Shown here: positions 11,517 to 23,939 of the stretch, piece after piece
Position numbering within the stretch: position 1 is the stretch's first letter
Layout: the number at the start of each line of letters is the position of its first letter
NCBI GenBank assembly: GCA_029891345.1
Contig: CM057006.1
Location: 45,246,556 to 45,310,555, forward strand
Reading direction: 5' to 3'
DNA: 64,000 nt
Source of the DNA: Dryococelus australis
Lineage: Eukaryota > Arthropoda > Insecta > Phasmatodea > Phasmatidae
Program-made: the position numbers and the translations under genes
The notes under the pieces: generated by a model
Told to the model about the DNA's origin: nothing
Database searches by the model: none
Seen by the model: only the letters and a program-made list of their open reading frames with translations

Positions 11517-13250
11517 ATTGTAAATGTACCGTTTCATTTTTTATGTGCTTTTGTCACTTCTCAAAATTATTTGAATCTAATGAATGGAAGAATTTTGAGT
11601 GAAAAATTGGACAAGAGAGAAGCATTCTTTTGGCAGCTACCATCTTGCAAATTGTTGGGCTAGTTTTTGAAGCACAGTGACCAACTACATATTTGCTCAT
11701 CCCGTTGAAACATTCAGCTAGCAGCGTGAACCTTTTAAACCTTCCAACGCTTTCACTACATGGTCCCTGAGCAGGAGCCAGTAACTGGACATATTCGTTA
11801 GTTTTTGAACCGGCTTGCTCTTTGACACAGTTTTGTATTTATCCTCAGGACCTAAAGTTTGCTGTGATGGATGGCGCCTGTGTAACCGACATAAGACAGG
11901 GAAAGGGACAGGTTTTCGACAGCACCTCCCGGCATGTGATGGCTGTCTAGGACAAATTTTCACCAAGTTCTGTGCTATGTATAGTTTAGTTTGTATTGGT
12001 CACGATATTGAAACGATTGAGAATGTTCTCGACAAGCAAATAGGACAATCTTCTGTTTTGTGGAAGTGACATCAATTTAAAAGGAATACAAAATTTTGAC
12101 GCTACATAAATTTTTAGCACAAATCTTCTAGGTGCTAATTTTTTCATTTTGAAATAGCTTATGTTTTCTATTCATTCAGTTTGTCCAATCAATACTGCTG
12201 CTTATGCATCAAGTAAGACTTGTATTTAAACACATTCTGAGCTGTTACATTTGGACATACAGTTTAATTTAAAGGGAAGAAGTTACTGTTGGTTTATAGG
12301 TTGCAGAATTTGACCAAAGATGTACCAGTTTCATCCTAAAAATGTGAATTTATGCTATTGAAACAAAATTTTTATTTCCATAAACCTACTTGCTCAATAA
12401 ATTAGGTACTTCTGATATTACAAGCTTATACTTAATGATCATTGTTATGTGAGGTACAAAACTTTCTATTTATATTTGTCATGTATAAAACATTTTTTTG
12501 TTAGGAATTTTTACCCAAAAAATTTTGACAAGTTTTAGCAACTATTAGGTAGTTTAATACCCTTTTGTTATATACAAAACAGAATATATACCGTATTTTG
12601 GCATGTATAGACCGCACCAGAATTTTTTGGTGAAAAATTAGTTATAATTAATATTTCAAGCATAGGTCTCGCTGAATTTTTGTCAGCAACAGAGAACTAT
12701 GGCGACGTCAAACTAATTAGTTTGATGTCTATGTCCTTGCTCCGTCAGCATCATACACACACAGGCGTGTGCTCGTGCATGCACGCATGCACACACACGG
12801 ACCACACAAACATGTTTTGGAGGATTTTTTAAAATACCAATATGTCTTAAATAAGCAGTACCCTACATTTTGAAGTTTTTTTTGTGAAAATGTGCTACCT
12901 ATACACGCCAAAATACTACAAATTTTGGGGAAAAGTAGCTATGTGCATCAGGAATTTTGATGTTCTGCAAATATTTAAAAATGAAATGTGACTTTTGATA
13001 AGCTTATGATTATTGCCTCTAACATTTTCCCCCTAGATCAAGCTTTTCAATAATTTTCTTGTTTTTACACTTTTGTTAGTGGTTATGCTGTATCTGCTTC
13101 CATGAATGATCAAATAACATAAATCATTTACATTACTATAGTATTTGACGACTTGTGTACTGTGTACACAGAGAACTGACTAGATACTCTAAAATTCCAA
13201 GTTGTAGAATATTGTAGAAAGATAACGTGTCATCTTTTTTGTTAAAGCTT

Positions 13251-13270
13251 CCCCCCCCCCCCCCCCCCCC
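13251..13270. repeat. Poly-C tract (20 C)
   Basis: An uninterrupted run of 20 cytosines following GTTAAAGCTT. Confidence 0.9.
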
Positions 13271-14448
13271 AACACACAAGCAACAGATGTTAGTCTTTGA
13301 TGCTGGAATCACTCTTATAATTACACTACCAGATTTTTAAATCGCTTAATTTTTTTTTGTAAAGTGAAACTTTACTAAACCATCACAAGCTGATAGGCGA
13401 TAGTACAGAGTAGCGATTGGTTTTTTTTACAGATACAGGATTGTTGCTTAGCATCTGCAAAGCACATGTTCAGTATGTTCGTGGCTCCTCTAGTAACTAT
13501 ACTGGCAGTGATGCTACACATTCCATACAGTTGGCAGGTACTGTCCTGAGGCACCATACGTCTTGCAACTGCACACTTAGATCTGCCAGTTTTTTGACTG
13601 GTAATTGACGTTGCAAACGTATGTACATGTTTAACAAGGGGCAAATATAAAGACCTGACATGGTAAGGAATCATGTCCACATATTCTAGTCTGTTGTGTT
13701 ACGTGAGCTGTATGGGAATGAATGTTATCTTGCTACATGGTAGCATATTTATGCTTTGCAGAAATGGCAGAAAAATGGGGCTGCAGAACTTCATTTGACA
13801 TATCACTATGCTGTCTATGCCTTACAGAACCATGAGATATGACCGGAAGTCATAAAATGGCAGCATATACAATAATACCTTGTGTCCGGGACATACAGTA
13901 AAACCTTGTTAATTCAAAGTGCTCGGGACCTAATTTTTACTCTTTCCATTACATAATTTTGAATTGTCGAATTGAAAAAAGTTTGTGCATTAAAGAAATG
14001 CACATTTTCCCTTCCTAAAGTAACGCACAACTACGGCCCCGGTAATAATTACCCTCTCTGAGTTAGAACCCTGTTTTGGGAAACCATAAAATTTTTCGTT
14101 TAAAAAAAGGCAAAAATTTGAAGGAAATAGCCCAAAAAATAAGTTTGTTGCAAGTTTCTTCGTCATTAATTATATGTCCACGTCCAGTAAAATATTGGTG
14201 GTTGTAATTGTTGCCTTTGTTTTGCCAAAATATAAACAAAAAAATGCTTAAGTTTGGTTACAAACTGCAGTCGTGGTAGTAGACAGCGTTGTTGCGGACA
14301 GACTAAATGTGTGCGGTTGTAAAAATGCTGCGTTCTGACGCTGCATCCTATAACGGGGGGGGGGGAAGCAAGCCTCCAGGCTTCCTTACCCCTACCTAGC
14401 TGGCCAAGAGAGGGAGGGCACAAAAATGTTCCAGCGGTTGTCAGACAT

Positions 14449-14469
14449 CCCCCCCCCCCCCCCCCCCCC
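14449..14469. repeat. Poly-C tract (21 C)
   Basis: A run of 21 cytosines inside the Tigger relic; an 11-G run lies 84 bases upstream at 14355-14365. Confidence 0.9.
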
Positions 14470-14920
14470 ATTACAGTACAAAGCATGTGACTGAAGGAAA
14501 TGAGCTCACACTTTAGTTCTTCCTAGCTGTCATTCCCACGTTGGCCTTACCGGGACTTCAATGCATAATGTCTGCACATCATTTGTATTGAAAATATGTG
14601 TCCAGAACCATGGATATTTTGCGTGTAAGGTTTCCCTGTGGATTTCTCACCTGTCATGCTGTCACATTTATTCCTTCACCATGCAGATATGCACTCTGAT
14701 TCAAAACTGTTCACAAAAAAAATTTAGGCCCAAAGACTGTAATTGATTTTATAAATTTTAATGATTTAATATATTAAATTTTTTAAGTGAGAATGCAATC
14801 ATTGAAACGTAAGAAAAATCACATGTTTTTAGCATCACATGTATTTACAGAGTACACTGCAGAAAAATTATAACTCGGAAAGTTGAAATACGTTACACTT
14901 TCTTGAAAAAGTTGCAGATT

Positions 14921-15640
14921 TTATTTTGGTTTTTCGAATTTATGTACACTTTCGTGAAGAAGTTGTGAATATTGTCCATTGCTTTTGACACTCGCTGATG
15001 TCACTTGAACTGACGACTCCATCCAACACTGAAAGGGCTGCCGAAGCATCATTCTAAGATGGATGCATTGGTTGTAGCAACTCCTTTTCATCTTCTTTCT
15101 CCTCTTCCATGTTGTGTTCGCAGTTGTTGCCCACTGACGTGTCCTGATTTTCATTAGTGACCGGAACTGACTCGTCTGCCATCATGTAAACTTGCCGGCA
15201 ATTCAATGTGTTTCAGTTCAGCCCACTTGCTGTTTTCCTTGTCCACCCCTCATCATCAGTGGCCATTTTCTCCTGTCGAAAACCACACTTAGCGAAAGTT
15301 TCATATCACTTCCACGGAGATGGGATCCCATGCTACTGCAACACCTCAAATCATCCAGCACATTCCATTTCCCGATTTCACAGACCGAAACATTTCTTTG
15401 ATTTCACGCGACAGGATATTCACTAACTGCTTGGGTATGCTCCTTTAAGAGTCTATCAGTGTTGTGTGCCGAGCAACGATCCATTAACAGGAAGTTAGTT
15501 CCGGCAAGCCATTCTTCTGTCCAGTGTAATGAGCCACCCTTGAAACAGTCTGCTTGTTACCCATGTTTTTTTTACGGATTTGTAGACCCTAGGGACTGGA
15601 AAATGTCAGTTTGGTCATAGTGGTGCTTTCGAACTTGAAA
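14921..15640 (-). pseudogene. Broken Tigger/pogo transposase (C-terminal half)
   Basis: Reading the minus strand from high to low coordinates, frames shift but family landmarks follow in the right order. First comes KKTWVTSRLFQGWL near 15545-15590, then LLMDRCSAHN at 15461-15490, which corresponds to the catalytic LLVDNCPAH block of pogo enzymes. Next is AWDPISVEVI near 15300-15333, matching the conserved AWD...I.NC segment after the DDE domain. An acidic tail with EEEKEDEKE follows near 15080-15110, typical of the Tigger C-terminus. Several in-frame stops and at least two frameshifts make it non-functional. The N-terminal HTH and CENP-B-type DNA-binding region is not recognisable. The match is by eye to remembered family motifs. 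Confidence 0.72.
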
Positions 15641-17676
15641 AGCGGTATTTTCATTTTGATGTTTTCACCTTAAAGCACGTTCAGAGAGTGAAAGTATTTA
15701 TAAACCTTTTTGAGGTAAACAAAACAGTTGTACACAATTTTATCATAATGAACATGTCCGTCGTGTTATTTAGCAATATACAGTAAAAACCCAGTATAAC
15801 GCGGTTGTTGGGGGGGGGGGACAAACTCAAATCTGCTTCCCTGTCAATAGCCCAGCTGGCTGTGCCGAAGGGTGACGGCCAGACACAGCATCAATGAGAT
15901 GTTGGTGGATCATGCTGTTTCCCCAGCACCATGTGCAGCCCACATCTGGGAGACCTCTCCTTGCACACATGTTATTGTACACTACCAAAATAGTCTCAAC
16001 AATCTTGAATGTATTGAACCCCACAAAGCATTCGCATGCTGTGGTGGGTGGTGGCAGTGGCTGTGTCAGCCGATTGCTTCGCTGCCACATATTGCTGGTT
16101 TACGTGTGCACAATTGCGACAGTGTAGACAATGCATATTTATCATTATTACAGCTTTGATTAATTAATGTGAACTTCACGTACACTTCTGGATAAAATAC
16201 AACTTCAAATTACATAAAATGTGAATTTCGAATTAACCAAACTTAAAAGTTTATAAAAACCTATTCTTCTGATTAGGGGAGACTAAACACTTCGAATTAT
16301 ACAAGATTTCATATTAATTGACTTGAAACTAACAAGGTTTCACTGTATTATGTTGATGCAGTGCAGGATTGTTATGTTGCCCACTGTGGCACCAAACCTT
16401 GCTGCTAGCATCATCTGCATTAAGATTGAAGCAGGACTTTTCAGACAACAGTGTGTTGACATTCCTCTTTCCTGCGTTGATGTTCCTGGCACCATTGATG
16501 GCATGCCACTATAGAGGCGTTAAAGGTAAAAAACCTCGATGCGGTGCGTTTAGGTCTGCTTCATTCAAATGGTGATGAATGGTTCTTGGTTGAGACCTGC
16601 AAATACAGTGCAGGCCCCGCAGAATGCAAGATTCCTCTGGATTACATTCTGTTACTGGACGTCTGCGGATATGACAATTTTCTCTATCTTAGTTGTCTAC
16701 TCTGTGACATACTGACGTATGATCTGTATATATCCTTGCCTGCACACACACAGTTTTACAGGGATGACTGCATGACCAAGGTGAATTGGCTGTACAATGA
16801 GCTGACCTTTCAGATTTTTGTAGTTTGACCATAGAACCCTGTTTATAAATAGGTCTGAGTGGTATTATTTGCAAGCACAAAGGCTGCCTTTCTAGCCTGT
16901 TTTGTGGCCCTTTGAAACTCAGGGTACTGGCCCCCTATAGCACTTGTTACTGTGAAGTTTCTATGGCATCAATTACACATTAAGGATTGCACAGTTTGTA
17001 CTGTATATCTTTTTTTTATGGATGACACGTTATGGGTGTAGCGATTTCCACAGTTATCAGTGATTTGACCAACCGCAAACAAAATTAAAAAAAAAAATAT
17101 AAAATTTACTTGAACACAGTGAATAATGCATAGTTAACTTTCACATTAGTCTTACCAGTGGAGAGTGTTTTAAAATCAGTTTTCAGCTACGTTGCATGTT
17201 GACTTTATTTTTTTAGTGATAAATATTTAAGGTATTATCTTACTTTGGCTGAATTCGACACAGTAGCTGAATATTTCTGCTATTACGGATTTCCATAATC
17301 TATAAACATCTACGAAAATTTGTCAAAGGCATGGTGTCAGTTTCGTAGTACGGTAGTTTTCTTAGTTTTTGCTAGCGCTGCAGTGCAATGATTGATGAAC
17401 TCTACAAAAGTAGTACAATGATTACAGTTGCATTGCTTTGAATGATTTACTTTTTATCCTCATTTTGAATCATTTCCGTATCACTCGTACACTGTTGGGA
17501 GGGCACTTAAATATTAAAAAGTATTTATTTCCGGATAGGTATCTTATCAGTTCCTTTTTTGTGCCATAGGTGACACTATAGTAGTGTGTTATGACTTAGT
17601 AAAAGTCACTCATACTTGCTAATATCACTGAAGCACAAACTTTATTGAGCAAGTAGAGGTAGTATGTAAAATGGTA

Positions 17677-17753
17677 CAGATGGAAGTCCTCTTGTGGAGG
17701 ATAATTGGGTTGTGTGCTATTGTGATGTGTTAATTACACAACTGTTCCATCTG
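17677..17753. repeat. Branched inverted repeat (three-way-junction-like)
   Basis: A 9-bp closing stem (CAGATGGAA with TTCCATCTG) encloses two smaller stems, TCCTC/GAGGA and GTTGTGT/ACACAAC. No tRNA A or B box is present, so this is not called as an RNA gene. Confidence 0.35.
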
Positions 17754-19647
17754 AATGATGTTCCGTTGCATAGTTCAGCGTGCCTTTTTAAGTGCCACAT
17801 TAACAGCTATCTTTTGACAAGATGTTCAAACTATGAAATGCCCTGCCAAAGTAGCAAGTGTAGAAAATAGCATTGGGTAAGTGCAATTTGTTAAGAAATG
17901 GGTTTTATTGTAAATAAGTCAATTCAGTTAAGTTATTTTTAATGAATGTTGTGATTTTTAAAATTGTATTTCAAGATACCATGCGAGTATCAAATGAAGT
18001 TGGAAAATAGCTGAAGAATTTCTGTAAATGTAAGGCAGTGTAAAAAATTAGATGGATTGAAAAATTATATTTTTCCCAGTATTATTTTTCTGTTGTATAA
18101 AAGTCTGTAAAAAAGTTGTAAATTTAGAAATGTTAATGGTACTAAAAAGGTTGCACCTTTTTGTAAAACTACAACTAAGAAAATAAGTTTCTTTGTTTTT
18201 AACACTGTGGTCCTGTAAGGCAGCTTAGTCCATGTTGTGAACTCTTTGGAAGGTTTTGAAGTGTTCTTATTCAGTGTGAAAGAGTTGCTAAACATTTCAA
18301 AGAAATTTGAGGATGGGCAAACGACTTGAGCCATTTTCCTCTCTTTCGCGTGCCTTCAGTTTTCGTATTGTAAATAGTGTTGTATATATTGTTTGTGCAT
18401 TTCTGTTTTAGGTATGCTTTTAAACATTGTACAAATGTCATTCTGGTTTTAATTTTGTGAAAAGTTTGGTAATTTTATTTTCTGAGGACTGTTTTGTTGG
18501 AAATCTTCAATATTTCTTATTCATTCCAGAATACTATAGTACTGTTACATGTAGATGTGGAATGTAAAATAAGCTTCCACCTCTAGTTCAGAGCTGTCTT
18601 CGGAGCAATAGACTGTAATTTGCATGTGTGTGCATGTGTATGTTTGTGCGCATGTGTGTGTATGTTTTCTATTTTATTTTTACATATTTATATTGGTCAG
18701 AAGTTGTGTAATTAATTTTTGCCACTATAGATGATTTTTTTACTGCATAGTGGCAAATTATAGCCTGTGTCAAGTGCAACTGTTAATGAAACTATTTATT
18801 ACCGATGAAATAAATACATTGTGTGTTTGTATACTTCAGTGAGAATTTAATTTCCATGCAGTCAGTTTTTTTTATCATTCTGCTGTAGCTATAGACTAAG
18901 TGTTCCATAAATAATATTGGCAGACTTTAATCTGTAATTAACAATGTCCCTTGAATTCCTACTAAACCATTTAAGTGATTCCTTGCCATAATTTTTCTTG
19001 ATTCTCAAATTTTCCTCCACTGACTTTCCATTAAGGTTGATTTGCAGTTCTTGACTTCATTTTCTGGTGTGATTTCTAAGATGATTGATGGTACTGAGTA
19101 CTGTAGTTGCAGATGAAGTAGAAAAAAATTAAATATATATAATAATTAAACAAGCTCTGTATGGTTCTAAGTGGCATGAAGTACAAAATGTTGCTCAACG
19201 TTCAAGAATTAATCACTACCAGTTTTCAGAGAACTAAACATATGAAAATAAACTCTTGATGGTTTGAAATGTGATAGTTTTAGAACGGCCAAATTAGTAC
19301 AGCATGGTTCCACATGTTAAACATATGATTGTAGAAGAAATGTATTGTATAGTGTTCACTGCTTGTATCAGTATCCCTAATAGCTGTTTTTAAATTAATA
19401 AGAATATTTTCAAACACTTTGATATTAGGAAATCAATATTTCTAGCTTGTATAGTCACAAAGGTGCTGCTAAATATCTTCCATAGAAAAGAAAAAAATCG
19501 AAAGCAAAAAACTTTGCATGATATAGGTCTATAGCAAGAGGGGGAAGGAATTTGTTTGCTGCATCTGGTAAATGTGGAGTAAATTAATATTTCATTGGAG
19601 TAAATCAATATTTCATTCTAAGAGCCTCAAAATGGCAGACATGAACA

Positions 19648-19743
19648 CACATTACTGGTAAAATGTGAAGAATCATGGAAAAGGAGACCTTATCTCTTTG
19701 GAAGATAAGATCCTTTATCCCATGATTTCTCACAAATTGCCAT
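19648..19743. repeat. Imperfect ~96-nt hairpin
   Basis: The arms GTGAAGAATCATGG...CTTATCT (19658-19688) and AGATAAG...CCATGATTTCTCAC pair at roughly 24 of 31 positions around a short loop, with weaker pairing extending outward by about ten bases on each side. It could be a decayed MITE or a microRNA-precursor-like hairpin; the sequence alone does not decide. A hAT-like terminus (TAGGAATGCGCAG) begins just downstream at about 19750. Confidence 0.4.
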
Positions 19744-20799
19744 AAAAATTAGGAATGCGCAGATAACGAAACAGATTAAACCGGCAGATACCACGACCAT
19801 CATCGGCAGCATCTGAACATATTTTGCCGATTATTATTCACAGATTAATAGCACTAATTTAACACAATGTTAAATAACCCGGCATGCTAAATCTCATGAA
19901 GCATTAATTTACCGCATCCATCAATCAGATATGCTCTCCAAACCCCAAAATATATTCTGAACAATTAGACTGTTTGTTCCGCTCTACATTTTACCATATT
20001 TCGTGTCTGTACATTCGTTAAAGATTGTGTGCATAATTTGTTTCTGGACACTACGTGAATGCAAAACAACGCAGTTAATAGATAACTGGTGCTATCGATA
20101 GTATTGTTTACATCCCGCAAGAGTTTTTTGTTTTATTTTCTTACATTTTTACTGCATTTGTAGATTGGCGATAATGAAAACGCAACCTGTGTTCCTATTC
20201 TTCTTATGAGTTTACTGTATAAGTTAATTGGCGCATTGAAAATGAATCGCACATTCTTTGAAACTGTTTGAAAACGGAAAGTGAAAGTAAATACGCTAGA
20301 TTTTGATGAGCATAGTTATTGGAAACTGCCGGCTGCGGTTTGGTTTGGGTGTTAACGGTCTGAATAAGACTAGTGCAATTAATAATTGGGAAAAATTGTT
20401 GCAAATATATAGGTTGTCATTTTAACCAAGGGAATGAGTATGGCTCGGCCGACGAATACTAAGCAAACATGTTAAAAAAATAAATTTAAAAAAATGCTCA
20501 ATTTCAAGTGAATATTATTAAATTGATTTCAGTAAGTTCTTTTTAATGATGCCTTTAGACTGTTGGTTTAAACTGATGCATGCTACACTGCTGCACAGCG
20601 TGCCGGCATACTCTACAGGTGACTTCGCCCCATCGAGCGATAGACCTAGAGGCAAATCAGAACAGTGGCATACTAAATTCATGTGCCGACAGTTGATTCC
20701 ACGAGACTGAACAACCATGGTCACGCCTATAATTAAGACTTACTGTAAAATTGTACTGCCTGTCCGAATTGACATGTGGTCGCCACCCCTTCAACCCAA

Positions 20800-21330
20800 A
20801 ATTGTTTTACCCACCGAGCTGCGGACTCGCCAACTTAGATAAAGAAGTTGGAAAGATACCCACAAGATTGCAGCACCCCTGTGCCCACCGATGTCATGGA
20901 TACGGAGTCTCGGGCTGAGGAGGTAAAACTGCCATCAGCCTCAATCAAGGATGATAAGAAAATACGCTACGCTGCCCGTTACCAGAGATAACTAACCCCC
21001 TTGTTGAGAGGCTAGCAATCCCCGCACCCTTTCGAGGGCCTAGAATTGGAAGTGGGGACTATAAGGAAGCGTCAAACTGCCCTTGCCAGAGTTAGTTGGC
21101 TCGTCGAACTCTACTAGGGTCTGGAAGGACTCCTTTCCCAACACCTTGAAGGCTCTCTCTCCAGCTCCAGCAGTCTGCCAAAGGCTTAACTTCCAACACT
21201 GGCTCCTGCAGTTCTCTAGACAACACTCTACTATGACCACATCCTGCACCCTCTACCTGAGTCATCCCTAACTCCACAGTAGCAGGCAGTCACAACGTCT
21301 TTGGTCCTCCTTCAGAAGCAATCGCTGTAA
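20800..21330. other. GC-richer unclassified repeat-like segment
   Basis: This segment departs from the surrounding AT-rich intron in base composition and has overlapping 60-70-codon open frames on both strands. None matches a family I recognise, and no terminal repeats were found. It is probably a decayed transposon fragment. Confidence 0.3.
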
Positions 21331-22439
21331 AGCGTGACAGATTTTGGAAGTTAGATTAATGATTTTAGTTTTGAAGTTCCTAGGTTCGTCTTCACCTGAT
21401 TAAGCATAACTCAACAGCGAAATTATAATTACAAAACAAACATTCATGTTGGTTGTGTGGTATTTTTCAGGTCTAAAATCCAAGTTTCCGTCAGATTGCC
21501 AGAAGTTTTGAAGATAGACTTTAATGAACTCTCTTTGTAATAAATGCTTAGGGCCTAGAAATTTTCACGAACCACGAAATAATGCGAAATATGTGAAATA
21601 CTGAAATTGTGTTCATTCCTGAAGTTCTGCAGTAATTCCCGTATTTGCGAAACATTGACAAAATTGCTTGTTTAAGTGTGTTTAAAACCAAAGCGAGAGC
21701 TTCTTTTACTTTGAAACCTCTTAAATACATAAAATTTTACAATTTTTATCTGTTATACAGCAATATCTCTTATTTATTTCACATGCGTGCGGATAACAAA
21801 ACTATCTGCGTAGTGATCACGTTGTTTATATGACTGAACAAAAAGTTTGTTACGAAATTTTACGTCACGAGAACGATGTCAAAAGATTATTGTATGTATG
21901 GTTCAATATACATATTGAGTCGAAATGCTGTGGCGCTTGTTCGTGGGCAGAATCATGCCTAAGAGTAATTTGGTCATAAACTATCTCTAACCAAAAGTGT
22001 TGGTCATAACACAAATAAATTGCACATATATATATAACACAAATGTAAATATATTTTTTGGAACATAATAATTAGGCAGTAAACATTCGCGTAGTATTTG
22101 TAAACGCTGCAGATTTATTAATTTTCTGTGCTTTATGATTTTCTTCACAACTAGTAAATATTGCATTTGCATCTACTGAGCAAGAGTGGTTATTGTAGTT
22201 GCTCAAGTCACAAAACCAGTTAAGAATGCAAAAATATATACTGTTTTAAATGGTATCATAAGGTTGGAGTTTTATTGTATCTGGATTAAAATTAACATTT
22301 TAAAACTTAATATTTATTTAACTCAAGAGGCAGCATCTTCGTGAATAAAATTATACGCCCAGAAGCATATACTTGAACTCCCCTTGTTTCCAAATATTGT
22401 TTGAACAACGAAAAACAGACCAGAATAATATGAGATCTG

Positions 22440-23460
22440 GCCAAGAGGAGATAAGGGATAGGGTAGCATGCTAAGTTAATGAGATGGGAGAAGAAACACG
22501 GTTAAGGGACTCGCAGGTCTTGAACCCGGACAATCTGCTGCCACCTCCTGGCCCTGCTGCTGTGTAGTCTGCTCCAGAGTCACTGTCACTTCTCTGGCTC
22601 TCGCAGCTTAGTCCACACTTCTCACCCTACCACGTGTGTTTGCTGTAGTAATGGATTCTGATTGGTCCCCGCCGTGCTCTGTGGGTGGAGTCTTGTCGAA
22701 GGGATGTTATGCTTACCGGCGAAACTACCGATTTGGCTGAACCCACATACTGTGTTATGTTTGGCACATTTCTTTAACTGTTAACAGGTTGCACTTTTGG
22801 TAGTTGTTTTGCTTCTGTATTTCCTAAACTAACTTTATCCTTGTTACTGTTGCTTCCTTATTTGAAACCTTGTGAAACGGGTGCACGGCAGGGCCTTCAT
22901 AACACCCAGCACAAGAAGTGTAGAGGCGAGCTACTGGAGATGAACTCCCGATCTCAGCCGTGCACATCTTTATATACTGTTCCTCTGGAGTCCGTTGCAA
23001 GCCCGGAGTGGAAGGTGTGAAGTGCCCCTGTGACGTCTGCCTGGAGTGCGTGAGGTGGGAGAACTACCCTCTCATGTTTGTGGTATCGCCTCAGGCGCTT
23101 AGCGGTGCTCAGCCATCTTCGGCACTGTGCTGACACCGTCTGCCGGGTGCGTCAGAGGGGCTGGTGCATTACGCTGCTGCTTCAAATATCTTTCGTTACA
23201 GTGATTCCAAAGTGCGTTTGACTAAAACACACACTCTACGCATTCGTAACATGTCGTGCTGCTTGGTTTGCTCCTTCATGCATGTAAACAGTCTTAGATG
23301 AATGGCAGTTCACGAATAGTCGGGGAAACTAATCTTCCGTGTCTGGCTTCCTGTTAGACATCTGGTATTTGTTTCCTGTAGTTGGTATAAGCATGTGGAT
23401 GAGCTGTGTTTATAGTATAATGGTGTGAGCGGCACGTGTCATCTGTATTCACGTATAGTC
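22440..23460. other. GC-richer repeat-like island
   Basis: About 1 kb of mixed composition with no long ORF. Its style resembles the family R regions, for example CCTCAGGCGCTTAGCGGTGCTCAG near 23090, but no landmark box of that family was found, so membership is unproven. Confidence 0.25.
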
Positions 23461-23939
23461 TACAGCTCTTACTGTGCTTAACATAAAGTTTTATAAGGTT
23501 AGAAGTTGTAATTTATTGGTGTGCATGTTAGAAACCGCATCTACTGCAATCCCCCATGTATGGACTTTTTTTTTTGTTCTGTTCCCTGAATAATAGATCG
23601 GGAGTCCGACTATAAGTATTAGCAACTTACTGCGGAGTAACATTTCATTGAGAAACTGAGTTTCCCCAAGTATCAGTCCTTTAGAAGCAGGAGGAGACTT
23701 TTAATTTCGCACTACACACCCATTAGATGGCCACCCTTGCTGTACCCACAGGTTATAACACGGCAGAGCCTCCACTACTAGGAAGACCTCATTAAGGTGG
23801 CTATCCAGCTAGGCCAGCCTACAGTCCTTCCATTGGGGTGAATTGTGCCAAAGGAGCACAGGGTAAGACACTAATGCTCGGCTTCGACCTTGGTTATGCA
23901 CACCACTTTAGACTTTGCCACTTGCTTTACTTTGTCAAG

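Larger units (their letters stand above)
13896..16345 (-). mobile_element. Tigger/pogo-like DNA transposon relic, 2.45 kb
   Basis: The ends are CAGTAAAACCTTGTTAATTC at 13896 and, on the other strand, CAGTGAAACCTTGTTAGTTT at 16345; about 21 of the first 25 positions pair. Both ends are flanked by TA (13894-13895 and 16346-16347), the target duplication of the Tc1/mariner/pogo superfamily. The CAGTNAAACCTTGTTA terminus is that of Tigger-like elements. A broken pogo-type transposase is readable on the minus strand inside. G and C homopolymers at 14355-14365, 14449-14469 and 15810-15820 lie within it. A second pogo-like terminus (CAGTAAAAACCCAGTATAAC at 15781) may mark a nested insertion, but no partner end was found. 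Confidence 0.8.

Noticed and set aside
13435..13534. Exon-like block with a strong TTTTTTTTACAG acceptor and a GCAG/GTACTG donor
   Set aside because: Open only in phase 1 to 1; in the phase needed by par-1 it meets a stop at once, and the peptide is not recognised.
17568..17581. AGGTGACACTATAG, identical to the core of the SP6 phage promoter
   Set aside because: Isolated match in ordinary intron DNA with no vector sequence around it; chance is the simplest explanation.
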